Positions 43,912 to 50,999 of a DNA stretch of 51,314 bases are shown one piece after another. This DNA comes from JAKAGZ01 sp964412105 (GTDB taxonomy: Bacteria > Bacteroidota > Ignavibacteria > Ignavibacteriales > Ignavibacteriaceae): NCBI GenBank assembly GCA_964412105.1, contig CAYPNM010000024.1, positions 1 to 51,314 on the forward strand. The letters run 5' to 3'. Position numbers and translations under genes: made by a program. Within the stretch, counting starts at the first letter, position 1. Each line of letters starts with the position of its first letter. The notes under the pieces are model-generated. The model was not told the DNA's origin. It worked only from the letters and a program-made list of their open reading frames with translations, and did no database searches.

Positions 43912-44942
43912 ATCAAATTGGACTGGCATATCTTCCTTATTCATTAAAATTTAGAAAGCCATTTGAAACCTCTAATAATACTTTTACGGAAAGGAAAGGC
44001 TTTATTATTACTATCAAAGATTCGGAAAAAATTAAAGGATTTGGTGATGCTGCTCCTCTGCCTGAGTTCGGAACAGAATCCTTTGAAGATGATGAAATAT
44101 TTCTAAAAGAATTTAAACTTAATCTAAAAATTGACTTAAATAATTTTGAAGATAGCTTGCTTGAAAACCTTGCTCAAATTGAAAAATATCCTTCATTGCG
44201 TCACGGATTTGAGCAGGCTTTTCTGAATTATGTTTGTTCAAAAACGAATATTTCGCTAAACGAACTTCTGAACCGTGAATCTTCAAAAAATATAAATGTC
44301 AATGGGGTAATTGGGATTAATTCAATTGAAGATACTTTGAAACTAGCAAAAAATATGCTAAACATAGGATATAAGACTTTGAAAATAAAAGTTGGAAGAA
44401 AAAATTTTGAAGATGATTTTAAGACTATTGAGGAGATTAGAAATATTGCCGGGCCGGGTATTAATTTAAGAATCGATGCAAACAGCAAATGGAATTACGA
44501 AGGCGTTAAAAAAGTACTTAAAAGACTCGAAAAATTTAATATTGAGTATTGCGAGCAACCAGTATCAAAATCCATAAACTTTATACGCTTAAAAGAACAG
44601 ACCTCTATTCCGTTGGCAGCAGATGAATCAATTCGTTCGTTTAAGGATGCAAATGATTTCCTTACAACAAAGGCTGCAGCTGTATTAATTCTAAAACCAA
44701 TGATACTTGGAGGAATAATTAATACTATGAAAATTGCTGACCTTGCAAAAAAGGAAAAGATTAAGGTAGTAATATCATCTTCTTTTGAATCTGCAATTGG
44801 CCGGTCATTTGCAATACTTGCTGCTTCATTCATAAAGGATGAAACAGCTCATGGATTAGGAACGGCCGAATTGTTTGAAAAGGATCTGGTTGAAGACCCT
44901 TATCCTGTTAAAAATGGCTCAATATCACTTGGTAATAAATGA
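43908..44942 (+). CDS. menC: MenC, o-succinylbenzoate synthase
   Basis: A 344-residue enolase-superfamily dehydratase that converts SHCHC to o-succinylbenzoate. The catalytic set is present: lysine of LKIKVG, metal ligands D in RIDANSKW, E in YCEQPV and D in AADES, and the second lysine in LILKPMILGG. Overlaps of 4 bp with menA (ATGA) and with menE show one coupled operon. Dipeptide epimerases share this fold, but the context decides for MenC. Confidence 0.93.
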   Translation: MNQIGLAYLPYSLKFRKPFETSNNTFTERKGFIITIKDSEKIKGFGDAAPLPEFGTESFEDDEIFLKEFKLNLKIDLNNFEDSLLENLAQIEKYPSLRHGFEQAFLNYVCSKTNISLNELLNRESSKNINVNGVIGINSIEDTLKLAKNMLNIGYKTLKIKVGRKNFEDDFKTIEEIRNIAGPGINLRIDANSKWNYEGVKKVLKRLEKFNIEYCEQPVSKSINFIRLKEQTSIPLAADESIRSFKDANDFLTTKAAAVLILKPMILGGIINTMKIADLAKKEKIKVVISSSFESAIGRSFAILAASFIKDETAHGLGTAELFEKDLVEDPYPVKNGSISLGNK

Positions 44943-46384
44943 ATTTTCTAAATATTAGTTCGGAAATTAAAGGAAATATTAATCCACGAAATCCAGTCAT
45001 AATTACAAACAAATACACAATTACCTATTCCGAATTCCAGAAACTTATTTTAGAAACTGCCCGTTCATTGATAGAATCAGAGATAAAAATGGGTGATTAT
45101 GTCTCAATTATCTCTGACAACAATAAGGATTTTGTCGTAATCATTGCAGCATTATGGTTAATTGATGCTATTCCTATCCCAATTAATACAAGATTGCAAA
45201 CTTTTGAGATTGAAGATCTTATGTCAATTTCTGGATCGAGGAAGATATTAGTACATAAAGGCCTGGCTAACAAGTTTAAATTGAGTCAAAAGATTATATT
45301 TCCCCTCCCCAAATCACGAAAAAATAATTTTTCATTTAATTCACTTAATGATGAAAACAAAATCGCAGTTGTAATCTTTACTTCGGGATCTACGGGTATT
45401 CCCAAGGGTGTAATGCTTTCCTTTCACAATATTATCCGTAGTATTGAAATTGGAAATAAAATATTAAATCAGTCATCAGATGACAGATGGCTTGCAAGTC
45501 TTCCATTTTATCACATTGGAGGTTTTTCCATTATTACAAGAACGCTGCTGGCAGGAGCATCGATGATTATTCCGGACAGTTCTGACGTTAAAGATTTTAT
45601 AAAAAGCATTAAGAAATTTAAGCCTACACTTGCATCTTTTGTAGGAACTCAGTTAAAAAAGCTTTTGGATGAAAAAATAACTCCCTATAGTGAAATTAAA
45701 AATATCTTAATTGGCGGCGGATTTGTTGATGATGTATTAATTGATACGGCCTTGAACCAGGGCTGGAAAATTTCAAAAGTGTATGGATCAAGCGAGGTAT
45801 CTTCTTTTGTAGCTGCTATAACTGCTGATGAACTAATTGGAAAGATAAAAACTTCGGGGAAAGCAATACCTCCTAATGAAGTATTAATTGTTAGTGAAAA
45901 AAGAGAAATTCTTCCTCCCGGTTTGGTGGGAGAGATTGCTGTGAGAAGCGATTCTGTTTTTAGAGGTTATCTTAATAATGAAATTGAGACTAAGAATAAA
46001 TTAGTGGAAGGAACATACTATACCGGAGACATAGGTACCCTTGATGATGATGGATATCTGTTCGTTCACGCCCGCAGAAGTGATTTAATTGTAACTGGTG
46101 GTGAGAATGTCAATCCAATGGAAGTAGAAAAATATATTCTTCAAGGTGAAAGTATTAAAGACTGTTGTGTTATCGGAATCGAAGATAAAACCTGGGGACA
46201 AATAGTCGCCGCAGCTATAGTCTCAACAGATCGGACTATTTCAGAAGAAAGCGTTAAAAATTTCCTTAGAGGTAAGCTGGCTGGTTTTAAAATCCCCAAA
46301 AGGATCCTGTTTGTTGATTACCTGCCCAGAACACCACTTGGAAAAGTTGAAAAAGAAAAAATAAAAGCCTTAATTCAGAGTTAA
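44939..46384 (+). CDS. menE: MenE, o-succinylbenzoate-CoA ligase
   Basis: A 481-residue ANL-superfamily acyl-CoA synthetase that activates o-succinylbenzoate with ATP and CoA. Motifs: P-loop VIFTSGSTGIPKGVMLS, the SLPFYHIGGF aromatic-binding stretch, KVYGSSEVSS, the YYTGDIGTLDDDGYLFV hinge and the C-terminal lysine in TPLGKVEKEKI. Length is normal. It is the last men gene on this strand and overlaps the convergent thioesterase gene by 4 bp. Confidence 0.94.
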   Translation: MNFLNISSEIKGNINPRNPVIITNKYTITYSEFQKLILETARSLIESEIKMGDYVSIISDNNKDFVVIIAALWLIDAIPIPINTRLQTFEIEDLMSISGSRKILVHKGLANKFKLSQKIIFPLPKSRKNNFSFNSLNDENKIAVVIFTSGSTGIPKGVMLSFHNIIRSIEIGNKILNQSSDDRWLASLPFYHIGGFSIITRTLLAGASMIIPDSSDVKDFIKSIKKFKPTLASFVGTQLKKLLDEKITPYSEIKNILIGGGFVDDVLIDTALNQGWKISKVYGSSEVSSFVAAITADELIGKIKTSGKAIPPNEVLIVSEKREILPPGLVGEIAVRSDSVFRGYLNNEIETKNKLVEGTYYTGDIGTLDDDGYLFVHARRSDLIVTGGENVNPMEVEKYILQGESIKDCCVIGIEDKTWGQIVAAAIVSTDRTISEESVKNFLRGKLAGFKIPKRILFVDYLPRTPLGKVEKEKIKALIQS

Positions 46385-46782
46385 TTTGTATGTTTCAACA
46401 ATCCATTTTTAATTTCTTCCGTCAGGGGCTTTTTCTTCCAGGTGTTTTTATCAACCGAAACGTGAACCGTTTTTACCTCAGTACATAAATTTCCCCTTTC
46501 ATTTTTACATTCATACCGCAGTTCGAATGAAGAATTTTTGAGGCTGGTAACTTTTAATTCTATATTTGCGGTTTGACCATAAGCAAAAGGATTTCTGTAT
46601 TTAGCTTCGCTATGTATAATGGGAACTATATATTCGTCATTCGACCAATAATTATTTCCCAGATTAAAACTTTCAATCATCGATTCATAACAGGAATGGC
46701 ACAATTCATAAATACGGGCAAAGAATAAAATGCCTGCAGGATCACAGTCATAAAAATTTATTTTCTTTTTAATTGAAAACAT
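46381..46782 (-). CDS. 4HBT hotdog thioesterase, candidate DHNA-CoA hydrolase
   Basis: A 133-residue hotdog-fold thioesterase. The catalytic motif FYDCDPAGILFFARIYE (about 10-26) has the aspartate (D14) of the D-x-x-G type found in 4-hydroxybenzoyl-CoA and DHNA-CoA thioesterases. The rest shows the usual HSEAKYRNPFAYGQ and VKTVHVSVDK strands. Its place against menE, and the absence of another DHNA-CoA hydrolase here, suggest it performs the hydrolysis between MenB and MenA. GAGG lies 5 nt before the ATG. It is convergent to the men operon, so separately transcribed. Confidence 0.82.
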   Translation of the reverse strand: MFSIKKKINFYDCDPAGILFFARIYELCHSCYESMIESFNLGNNYWSNDEYIVPIIHSEAKYRNPFAYGQTANIELKVTSLKNSSFELRYECKNERGNLCTEVKTVHVSVDKNTWKKKPLTEEIKNGLLKHTN

Positions 46783-46868
46783 TTTAGCCTCATAATATTT
46801 AACAATTCAATATCATTATTTTATTGAAAGACAATAACTATCTTTTTATGTTACGTAGAATAAAATGG

Positions 46869-46892
46869 TTAGTTATGCCAAAACATAACTAA
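46869..46892. promoter_or_regulatory. Operator-like 9-bp inverted repeat upstream of the aquaporin gene
   Basis: TTAGTTATG (46869-46877) and CATAACTAA (46884-46892) are perfect inverted copies around CCAAAA. The site lies in the divergent region between the thioesterase and the aquaporin gene, 55 bp before the aquaporin start. No T run follows. A dimeric regulator site is inferred. Confidence 0.45.
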
Positions 46893-46947
46893 TAAGTTAA
46901 ATAGTTCAAAAAAGGATCCCTTTTAATATGTGGGAGGTTTTAGCTTG

Positions 46948-47574
46948 ATGAGACAATATCTGATGGAATTCATCGGCACAATGTTTCTGGTTCTGGTAAT
47001 CGGACTCAACAGCAACCCAATAGCAGTAGGAGCCATACTTATTGCAATGGTTTATATAGGGTGGCACATTTCAGGAGCTCATTATAATCCGGCAATAACT
47101 TTGGCAGTCTGGATACGTGGCAAAATAGATTTAAAAAATGCTGTGGCGTATATATTCGCACAATTGCTTGGAGCATTTGCTGCTTCAATCGTTTTTTACC
47201 TTATACAGGAAAGAACTTTCGCACCTGCACCAACTGTAGGAGTAGAAATTTGGAAATCTATATTACTGGAACTTTTGTTCACATTCGCCTTATGCTCGGT
47301 TTTCTTAGAACTGGCTACATCCGAAAGATTAAAAGGCAATTATATTTATGGATTGGCTATAGGATTTACCTTTTTAGGTGGCATATATGCAATTGGTGGC
47401 ATCTCTGGTGGAGTCCTTAATCCTGCTGCTGCTTTTGGGCCTCAACTTATGGACACTCTGGAGGGTGGTTCAGGACTTGGCAAATTTTATATTTACTTTA
47501 TTGGATGCTTTGGCGGTGGCGTTTTATCTGCAATCGTTTACAAATTCCTGAATCCGGTTGAAATGAAACAATAA
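46948..47574 (+). CDS. Aquaporin/MIP-family channel lacking the filter arginine
   Basis: A 208-residue membrane channel with six helices and two half-helices. The first NPA motif is GAHYNPAIT (N47-A49) and the second is GGVLNPAAAFG (N158-A160). Water and glycerol channels normally have arginine directly after the second NPA; here it is alanine, so the selectivity filter should be wider or altered. The start at 46948 has GGGAGG about 10 nt upstream; a GTG six codons earlier overlaps that site and is rejected. It is probably a single-gene unit, regulated through the repeat at 46869-46892. Confidence 0.9.
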   Translation: MRQYLMEFIGTMFLVLVIGLNSNPIAVGAILIAMVYIGWHISGAHYNPAITLAVWIRGKIDLKNAVAYIFAQLLGAFAASIVFYLIQERTFAPAPTVGVEIWKSILLELLFTFALCSVFLELATSERLKGNYIYGLAIGFTFLGGIYAIGGISGGVLNPAAAFGPQLMDTLEGGSGLGKFYIYFIGCFGGGVLSAIVYKFLNPVEMKQ

Positions 47575-47631
47575 AATAAAAGGCCAGGAAAGTAATTATT
47601 TATCACTCTTTTTTGTTGGCCTTATATTTTA
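47572..47631. terminator. Imperfect long inverted repeat between convergent genes
   Basis: A 15-bp inverted repeat with one mismatch (47572-47586 and 47617-47631; core AAGGCCA/TGGCCTT) brackets the 28-bp gap between the aquaporin and DUF190 genes. The loop is 30 nt, so it is only a possible bidirectional terminator. The right arm lies inside the DUF190 coding end. Confidence 0.35.
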
Positions 47632-47956
47632 TTATTTCAACTTTTTCCATTGTTATTAAACCGCCGCAATCCGCTTTCTCAAATATCTCATCTATCTGGG
47701 GAATAAATAATTCTATTTTTTCAACTTCGTCAACTATTTCAATTATAAGCGGCAGATCCTCAGAAAGTCTTAAAATTTTTGATGTGTGAATTCTGCTCCT
47801 TCCTCCGAATCCCATAATACCCTTGAATACGGTTGCACCTGCAAGACCAGCCTTCCTTGCTTCAAGTACAATTTTTTCGAAAACCGGAATTTTATTTATA
47901 AGATCGCTTTCACCAACAAAAATTCTAACTAATTTGGCTTCACCTTTAATTTGCAT
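47603..47956 (-). CDS. DUF190-family protein associated with fluoride export
   Basis: A 117-residue cytoplasmic protein of the DUF190 family with a PII-like ferredoxin fold. Typical parts are AKLVRIFVGESD, LLEARKAGLAGATVFKGIMGFG (here EARKAGLAGATVFKG), SEDLPLIIEIVDEVEKI and GGLITMEKVEI. DUF190 genes are often coded with crcB, and a fluoride-linked regulatory role has been suggested but is unproven. It starts 1 bp after the crcB stop, with AGAGG in the end of crcB, so the two are coupled under the fluoride riboswitch. Confidence 0.88.
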   Translation of the reverse strand: MQIKGEAKLVRIFVGESDLINKIPVFEKIVLEARKAGLAGATVFKGIMGFGGRSRIHTSKILRLSEDLPLIIEIVDEVEKIELFIPQIDEIFEKADCGGLITMEKVEIIKYKANKKE

Positions 47957-47957
47957 G

Positions 47958-48341
47958 TTAACCTCTTGTTAAAGCTTTTGCAATGATAATTGCTAAAACC
48001 AGAGCAGCAATTGTCAAAAATACATTCAGTAATATATTTCCGATTCCAAGTAAATATTCTGAATTTCTAAATAACTCCAAAGTTTCAAAAGAAAAGCTTG
48101 AAAAAGTTGTAAATCCTCCACAGAAACCTATTGTCAATAGAATTTTCATTGACGTGGATATTAATTCATTGGAATCAAAATAATAAATGAATATCCCGAT
48201 CAAAAAACTTCCAATCACATTTACAGCTAATGTACCTATCGGAAAAGTTGTTTGGAATATTCTGTGCGCTACATCTGAAAGCCAGTATCTTAAAACTCCC
48301 CCTGTTGCTGCACCTACTGCAACAAGAAAATAATTAATCAC
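47958..48341 (-). CDS. crcB: CrcB/Fluc fluoride channel
   Basis: A 127-residue membrane protein with four helices that exports fluoride as a dual-topology dimer. The signature GFCGGFTTFSSFSFE (about residues 73-87) contains the Phe residues and the TTF-S motif of the pore, and an early GGVLRYWLSD with the conserved arginine is present. The start codon is GTG with TAGGAG 7 nt upstream. That ribosome binding site is complementary to the riboswitch 3' strand. Only one crcB copy is present, consistent with a homodimer. Confidence 0.95.
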   Translation of the reverse strand: MINYFLVAVGAATGGVLRYWLSDVAHRIFQTTFPIGTLAVNVIGSFLIGIFIYYFDSNELISTSMKILLTIGFCGGFTTFSSFSFETLELFRNSEYLLGIGNILLNVFLTIAALVLAIIIAKALTRG

Positions 48342-48348
48342 TTAAGTT

Positions 48349-48354
48349 CTCCTA
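48349..48354 (-). promoter_or_regulatory. crcB ribosome binding site complementary to the riboswitch
   Basis: On the minus strand UAGGAG (48354-48349) lies 7 nt before the GTG start at 48341. It is the exact complement of CUCCUA in the riboswitch (48391-48386), so the two can pair when the aptamer is not folded. Confidence 0.6.
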
Positions 48355-48382
48355 CCTATATTATGATTCATCTATTACTTTA

Positions 48383-48453
48383 CGATAGGAGTTATTAGCA
48401 CAAGGGCGGTTTCACCCGCGGTAAAAGGGATGCAGGTGAACTCCATCACCTGT
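48383..48453 (-). ncRNA. Fluoride riboswitch (crcB motif)
   Basis: Read on the minus strand, CAGGUGAUGGAGUUCACCUG opens the element and matches the conserved GGnGAUGGnGUUCnCC core of the crcB motif. A GCGG-GUGAAA-CCGC stem, then GCUAAUAACUCCUA, completes it. GGAGUU pairs with AACUCC to close the aptamer. It lies directly before crcB, the gene it controls in other bacteria. The expected AACC segment appears as UUUACC, a small deviation. There is no T run after it, so a translational switch is inferred. Confidence 0.88.
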
Positions 48454-48468
48454 ATTTAATGAGCTACT

Positions 48469-48499
48469 CAAAGATAATGCTAAACTAGAAATATGTCAT
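48469..48499 (-). promoter_or_regulatory. Possible promoter of the riboswitch-crcB-DUF190 unit
   Basis: On the minus strand TATCTTTG (48476-48469) matches the -7 consensus and ATG (48499-48497) stands in place of TTG at the 20-nt spacing. Transcription would start near 48462, about ten bases before the riboswitch. The -33 part lies in the end of the amidase gene. Confidence 0.4.
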
Positions 48500-49241
48500 C
48501 CAGAAAAGGCAGAATTTTTCTGGTATCTGCTACGATATCTTTTGTTATTTCGACCGAAAGAATTTTCTCTTCATCATAAGCGGTAACAACTTCATTTCCC
48601 ATAGGATCTATAACACAGCAAAATCCATTGTATTCAAGCTTTAAGTCCTTTCCTACTCTATTTACACCGGCAAAATAGCATTGATTTTCAATCGCTCTGG
48701 CCCTGCAAAGAGCTTTCCAGTGCTCAATCCGTGTAACCGGCCAGTTTGCAATATTTACAATTAACTCACATCGGTCTTTGCCATAATGCCTGTATAACTC
48801 TGGAAAACGAAGGTCATAACAGATTGACAAACCTACGTTCCAGCCATCTACATTTGTCGAAACAGGTCGTTCCCCTCTTTTATAATACTTATCTTCCGTA
48901 GAATACGAAAATGGGTGAATTTTTCGATACTTTGCAATCAATTTTCCTCTTTTATCAATATGCAAAAGTGTATTGTAAAAATTATCCTTTTCTTTTTCGA
49001 TTATTCCAGCCATAATAGCAGTTTTATAATTTTCTGCAAGCGATGAAAAATATTCAGAACTTTCTCCATCAACAGATTCGGCAAATTTTGAGGCATTCAT
49101 AGTAAAACCCGTAAGAGTCATTTCAGGAAATAATACTAAATCAGATTCCTTAAAATTATTTTCCAAAAGCCAGCTTAATTTCTGTCTATTCCTTTCCTTA
49201 TCCTCCCATTCTGGATCATATTGGACTAAACCTAATAGCAA
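48480..49241 (-). CDS. Nitrilase-superfamily omega-amidase
   Basis: A 253-residue cytoplasmic carbon-nitrogen hydrolase. The Glu-Lys-Cys triad is visible as E40 (LFPEMTLTGF), K107 (KYRKIHPFSY) and C141 (SICYDLRFPEL). The FPEL and HPF context resembles omega-amidases of the YafV/NIT2 group that hydrolyse alpha-ketoglutaramate and ketosuccinamate. The start codon is TTG, supported by AGAGGT about 4 nt upstream. The crcB promoter seems to begin in its 3' end. Confidence 0.88.
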   Translation of the reverse strand: MLLGLVQYDPEWEDKERNRQKLSWLLENNFKESDLVLFPEMTLTGFTMNASKFAESVDGESSEYFSSLAENYKTAIMAGIIEKEKDNFYNTLLHIDKRGKLIAKYRKIHPFSYSTEDKYYKRGERPVSTNVDGWNVGLSICYDLRFPELYRHYGKDRCELIVNIANWPVTRIEHWKALCRARAIENQCYFAGVNRVGKDLKLEYNGFCCVIDPMGNEVVTAYDEEKILSVEITKDIVADTRKILPFLDDIFLV

Positions 49242-49281
49242 TTTTACCTCTTATTTACTTTGACCAATTTAAAATTAGGAA

Positions 49282-49312
49282 TTTTTTTGTTCAAATGATT
49301 TATTTATTTTTG
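49282..49312 (+). promoter_or_regulatory. Weak promoter candidate upstream of asd
   Basis: TATTTTTG (49305-49312) matches the -7 consensus, with TTT instead of TTG 20 nt upstream (49282-49284). The leader to the ATG at 49393 would be about 75 nt. Low support, because T-rich DNA gives such matches by chance. Confidence 0.25.
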
Positions 49313-49392
49313 AGTTATCCTTTCATTTGTAAAATGAATTATCAAAGAGACAAAAGAAGAATTTGATTTTTTTAACTTAAATATATTCTAAA

Positions 49393-50442
49393 ATGTTATT
49401 AAAGGAAAAAATATCAGTAGGAATATTAGGTGCTACAGGTAGTGTAGGACAAAAATTTATTGCGTTGCTTTCTGATCACCCATGGTTTGAAATTACTGAA
49501 GTTGCAGCTTCTGAAAAATCTTCCGGAAAGAAATATAAGGACGCAGTGAACTGGGTTTTAACCACACCTATTCCCAAGAAAATTGCAGAGATTACAGTCA
49601 AAGAATGCAAACCTAATTTGAATTGTCAGATTGTATTTTCCGGACTGGATTCAAGTGTAGCAGGTGAAATTGAATTAGCTTTTGCAAAAGCCGGATATGT
49701 TGTTATATCAAATTCTAAAAACCACAGGATGGACAAAGATGTACCTTTGCTGGTTCCTGAAATTAATCACGAACATCTGGAAATTATAAAAACACAAACA
49801 TTTGGGAAGGGGTGCATAGTTACCAATCCTAACTGTTCCACTATAGGTTTAGCACTGGCATTAAAACCAATATATGATAAATTTGGTTTGGTTGCAGTAA
49901 ATGTAGTTACTCTCCAGGCCTTATCAGGTGCGGGGTATCCCGGTGTATCAAGTCTGGATATTATTGATAATGTTATTCCATTTATTTCGGGTGAAGAAGC
50001 AAAAGTTGAATCGGAGCCATTAAAAATTTTAGGGAAATATAAATTAGGAAGGATAGAAAATACAAAAATTAAAATTAGTGCACAGTGTAATCGTGTGGCC
50101 GTTATGGATGGACACACTGAATGTGTGCAAGTAAAACTAAAGAAAAAAGCAACACCTGAAAGTATCATTAAGACTTGGGAGAATTTCAGCAGCGTCCCAC
50201 AAAAGAAAAATTTACCAATGGCTCCATTAAATCCTATTTATTATTTCGATGAACAAAAATATCCGCAGCCTAAGATCCATAAAGATATTGATAAAGGAAT
50301 GGCCGTCTCTATTGGGCGTTTAAGAAAAGATACTCTTTTTGATTACAAATTTGTAATCCTATCACATAATACAGTGAGGGGTGCGGCCGGCGGGGCTATA
50401 CTCTGCGCGGAGATTATGATTGCTGACGGCTATATAAAATAA
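49393..50442 (+). CDS. asd: Aspartate-semialdehyde dehydrogenase
   Basis: A 349-residue enzyme reducing aspartyl phosphate to aspartate semialdehyde, the branch point to lysine/diaminopimelate, threonine and methionine. NADP-binding GATGSVGQ (13-20), the catalytic cysteine C148 in NPNCST, the histidine H242 in MDGHTECVQ and the closing HNTVRGAAGGAI are visible. The sequence is of the archaeal/fungal-like ASADH subgroup rather than the E. coli type. It is divergent from the amidase gene and looks monocistronic. Confidence 0.95.
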   Translation: MLLKEKISVGILGATGSVGQKFIALLSDHPWFEITEVAASEKSSGKKYKDAVNWVLTTPIPKKIAEITVKECKPNLNCQIVFSGLDSSVAGEIELAFAKAGYVVISNSKNHRMDKDVPLLVPEINHEHLEIIKTQTFGKGCIVTNPNCSTIGLALALKPIYDKFGLVAVNVVTLQALSGAGYPGVSSLDIIDNVIPFISGEEAKVESEPLKILGKYKLGRIENTKIKISAQCNRVAVMDGHTECVQVKLKKKATPESIIKTWENFSSVPQKKNLPMAPLNPIYYFDEQKYPQPKIHKDIDKGMAVSIGRLRKDTLFDYKFVILSHNTVRGAAGGAILCAEIMIADGYIK

Positions 50443-50510
50443 TTCTTAAAATAATTTCATTCAAAGTCCTGCCTGAAGGGGCAACTTTATTCAGCTTAAT
50501 TCATATTGGT

Positions 50511-50999
50511 TTAGTCAAAATCAAAATTGAAGATAGGAAAGACTGGCAAGAAACCTCCTTTCCCAATAATATTGATTAAACCAATCTGCAAACCTTTTAA
50601 TGTTGCTGCATAATTGACAATTGAAATTTGTAGGCCTTCAAAATGGCCACTTTGGTAATTTACTGTGCCAGATTGTAAACCCATCGACATTCCTTTTGTT
50701 ATGTTTACAAAACCGTTCTGCCATCCAATAACGCCTCCATTAGCTAAGTTTACCAGTCCCCATTGAACACCAACTTCTTTTCCGGTTGTATGATTTGCGA
50801 GACCTAAATCAAATCCGGTTACATTAGCATTCTTACCATAAATAAGATTAAAACGAAAACCGTTGATTGACTGTGACTCTGGCACAATTTGAATAGGATT
50901 AACCAATGCAAGCTGTACCGGCTTAATTTGTGATCTTGATACTGATGAAAAGCTAATAATAAACAATACTAATAAAATTATAGAAAAGAAATTTCTCAT
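50511..50999 (-). CDS. Exported repeat protein (LA_2272-like surface repeats), hypothetical
   Basis: A 162-residue protein with a signal peptide (1-23, ending SVSRSQ). The body is built of about six short repeats of the form G-x-Q-x-G-L-V-N: VGVQWGLVNLA, IGWQNGFVNIT, MGLQSGTVNYQ, EGLQISIVNYA and KGLQIGLINII. Such repeats occur in surface or outer-membrane proteins described as LA_2272-like and probably form a beta-helix or barrel. Function unknown. It is convergent with asd. Confidence 0.7.
   Translation of the reverse strand: MRNFFSIILLVLFIISFSSVSRSQIKPVQLALVNPIQIVPESQSINGFRFNLIYGKNANVTGFDLGLANHTTGKEVGVQWGLVNLANGGVIGWQNGFVNITKGMSMGLQSGTVNYQSGHFEGLQISIVNYAATLKGLQIGLINIIGKGGFLPVFPIFNFDFD

Noticed and set aside
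44228..44833. Two minus-strand frames of 86 and 112 codons
   Set aside because: Both are antisense to the well-supported menC gene.
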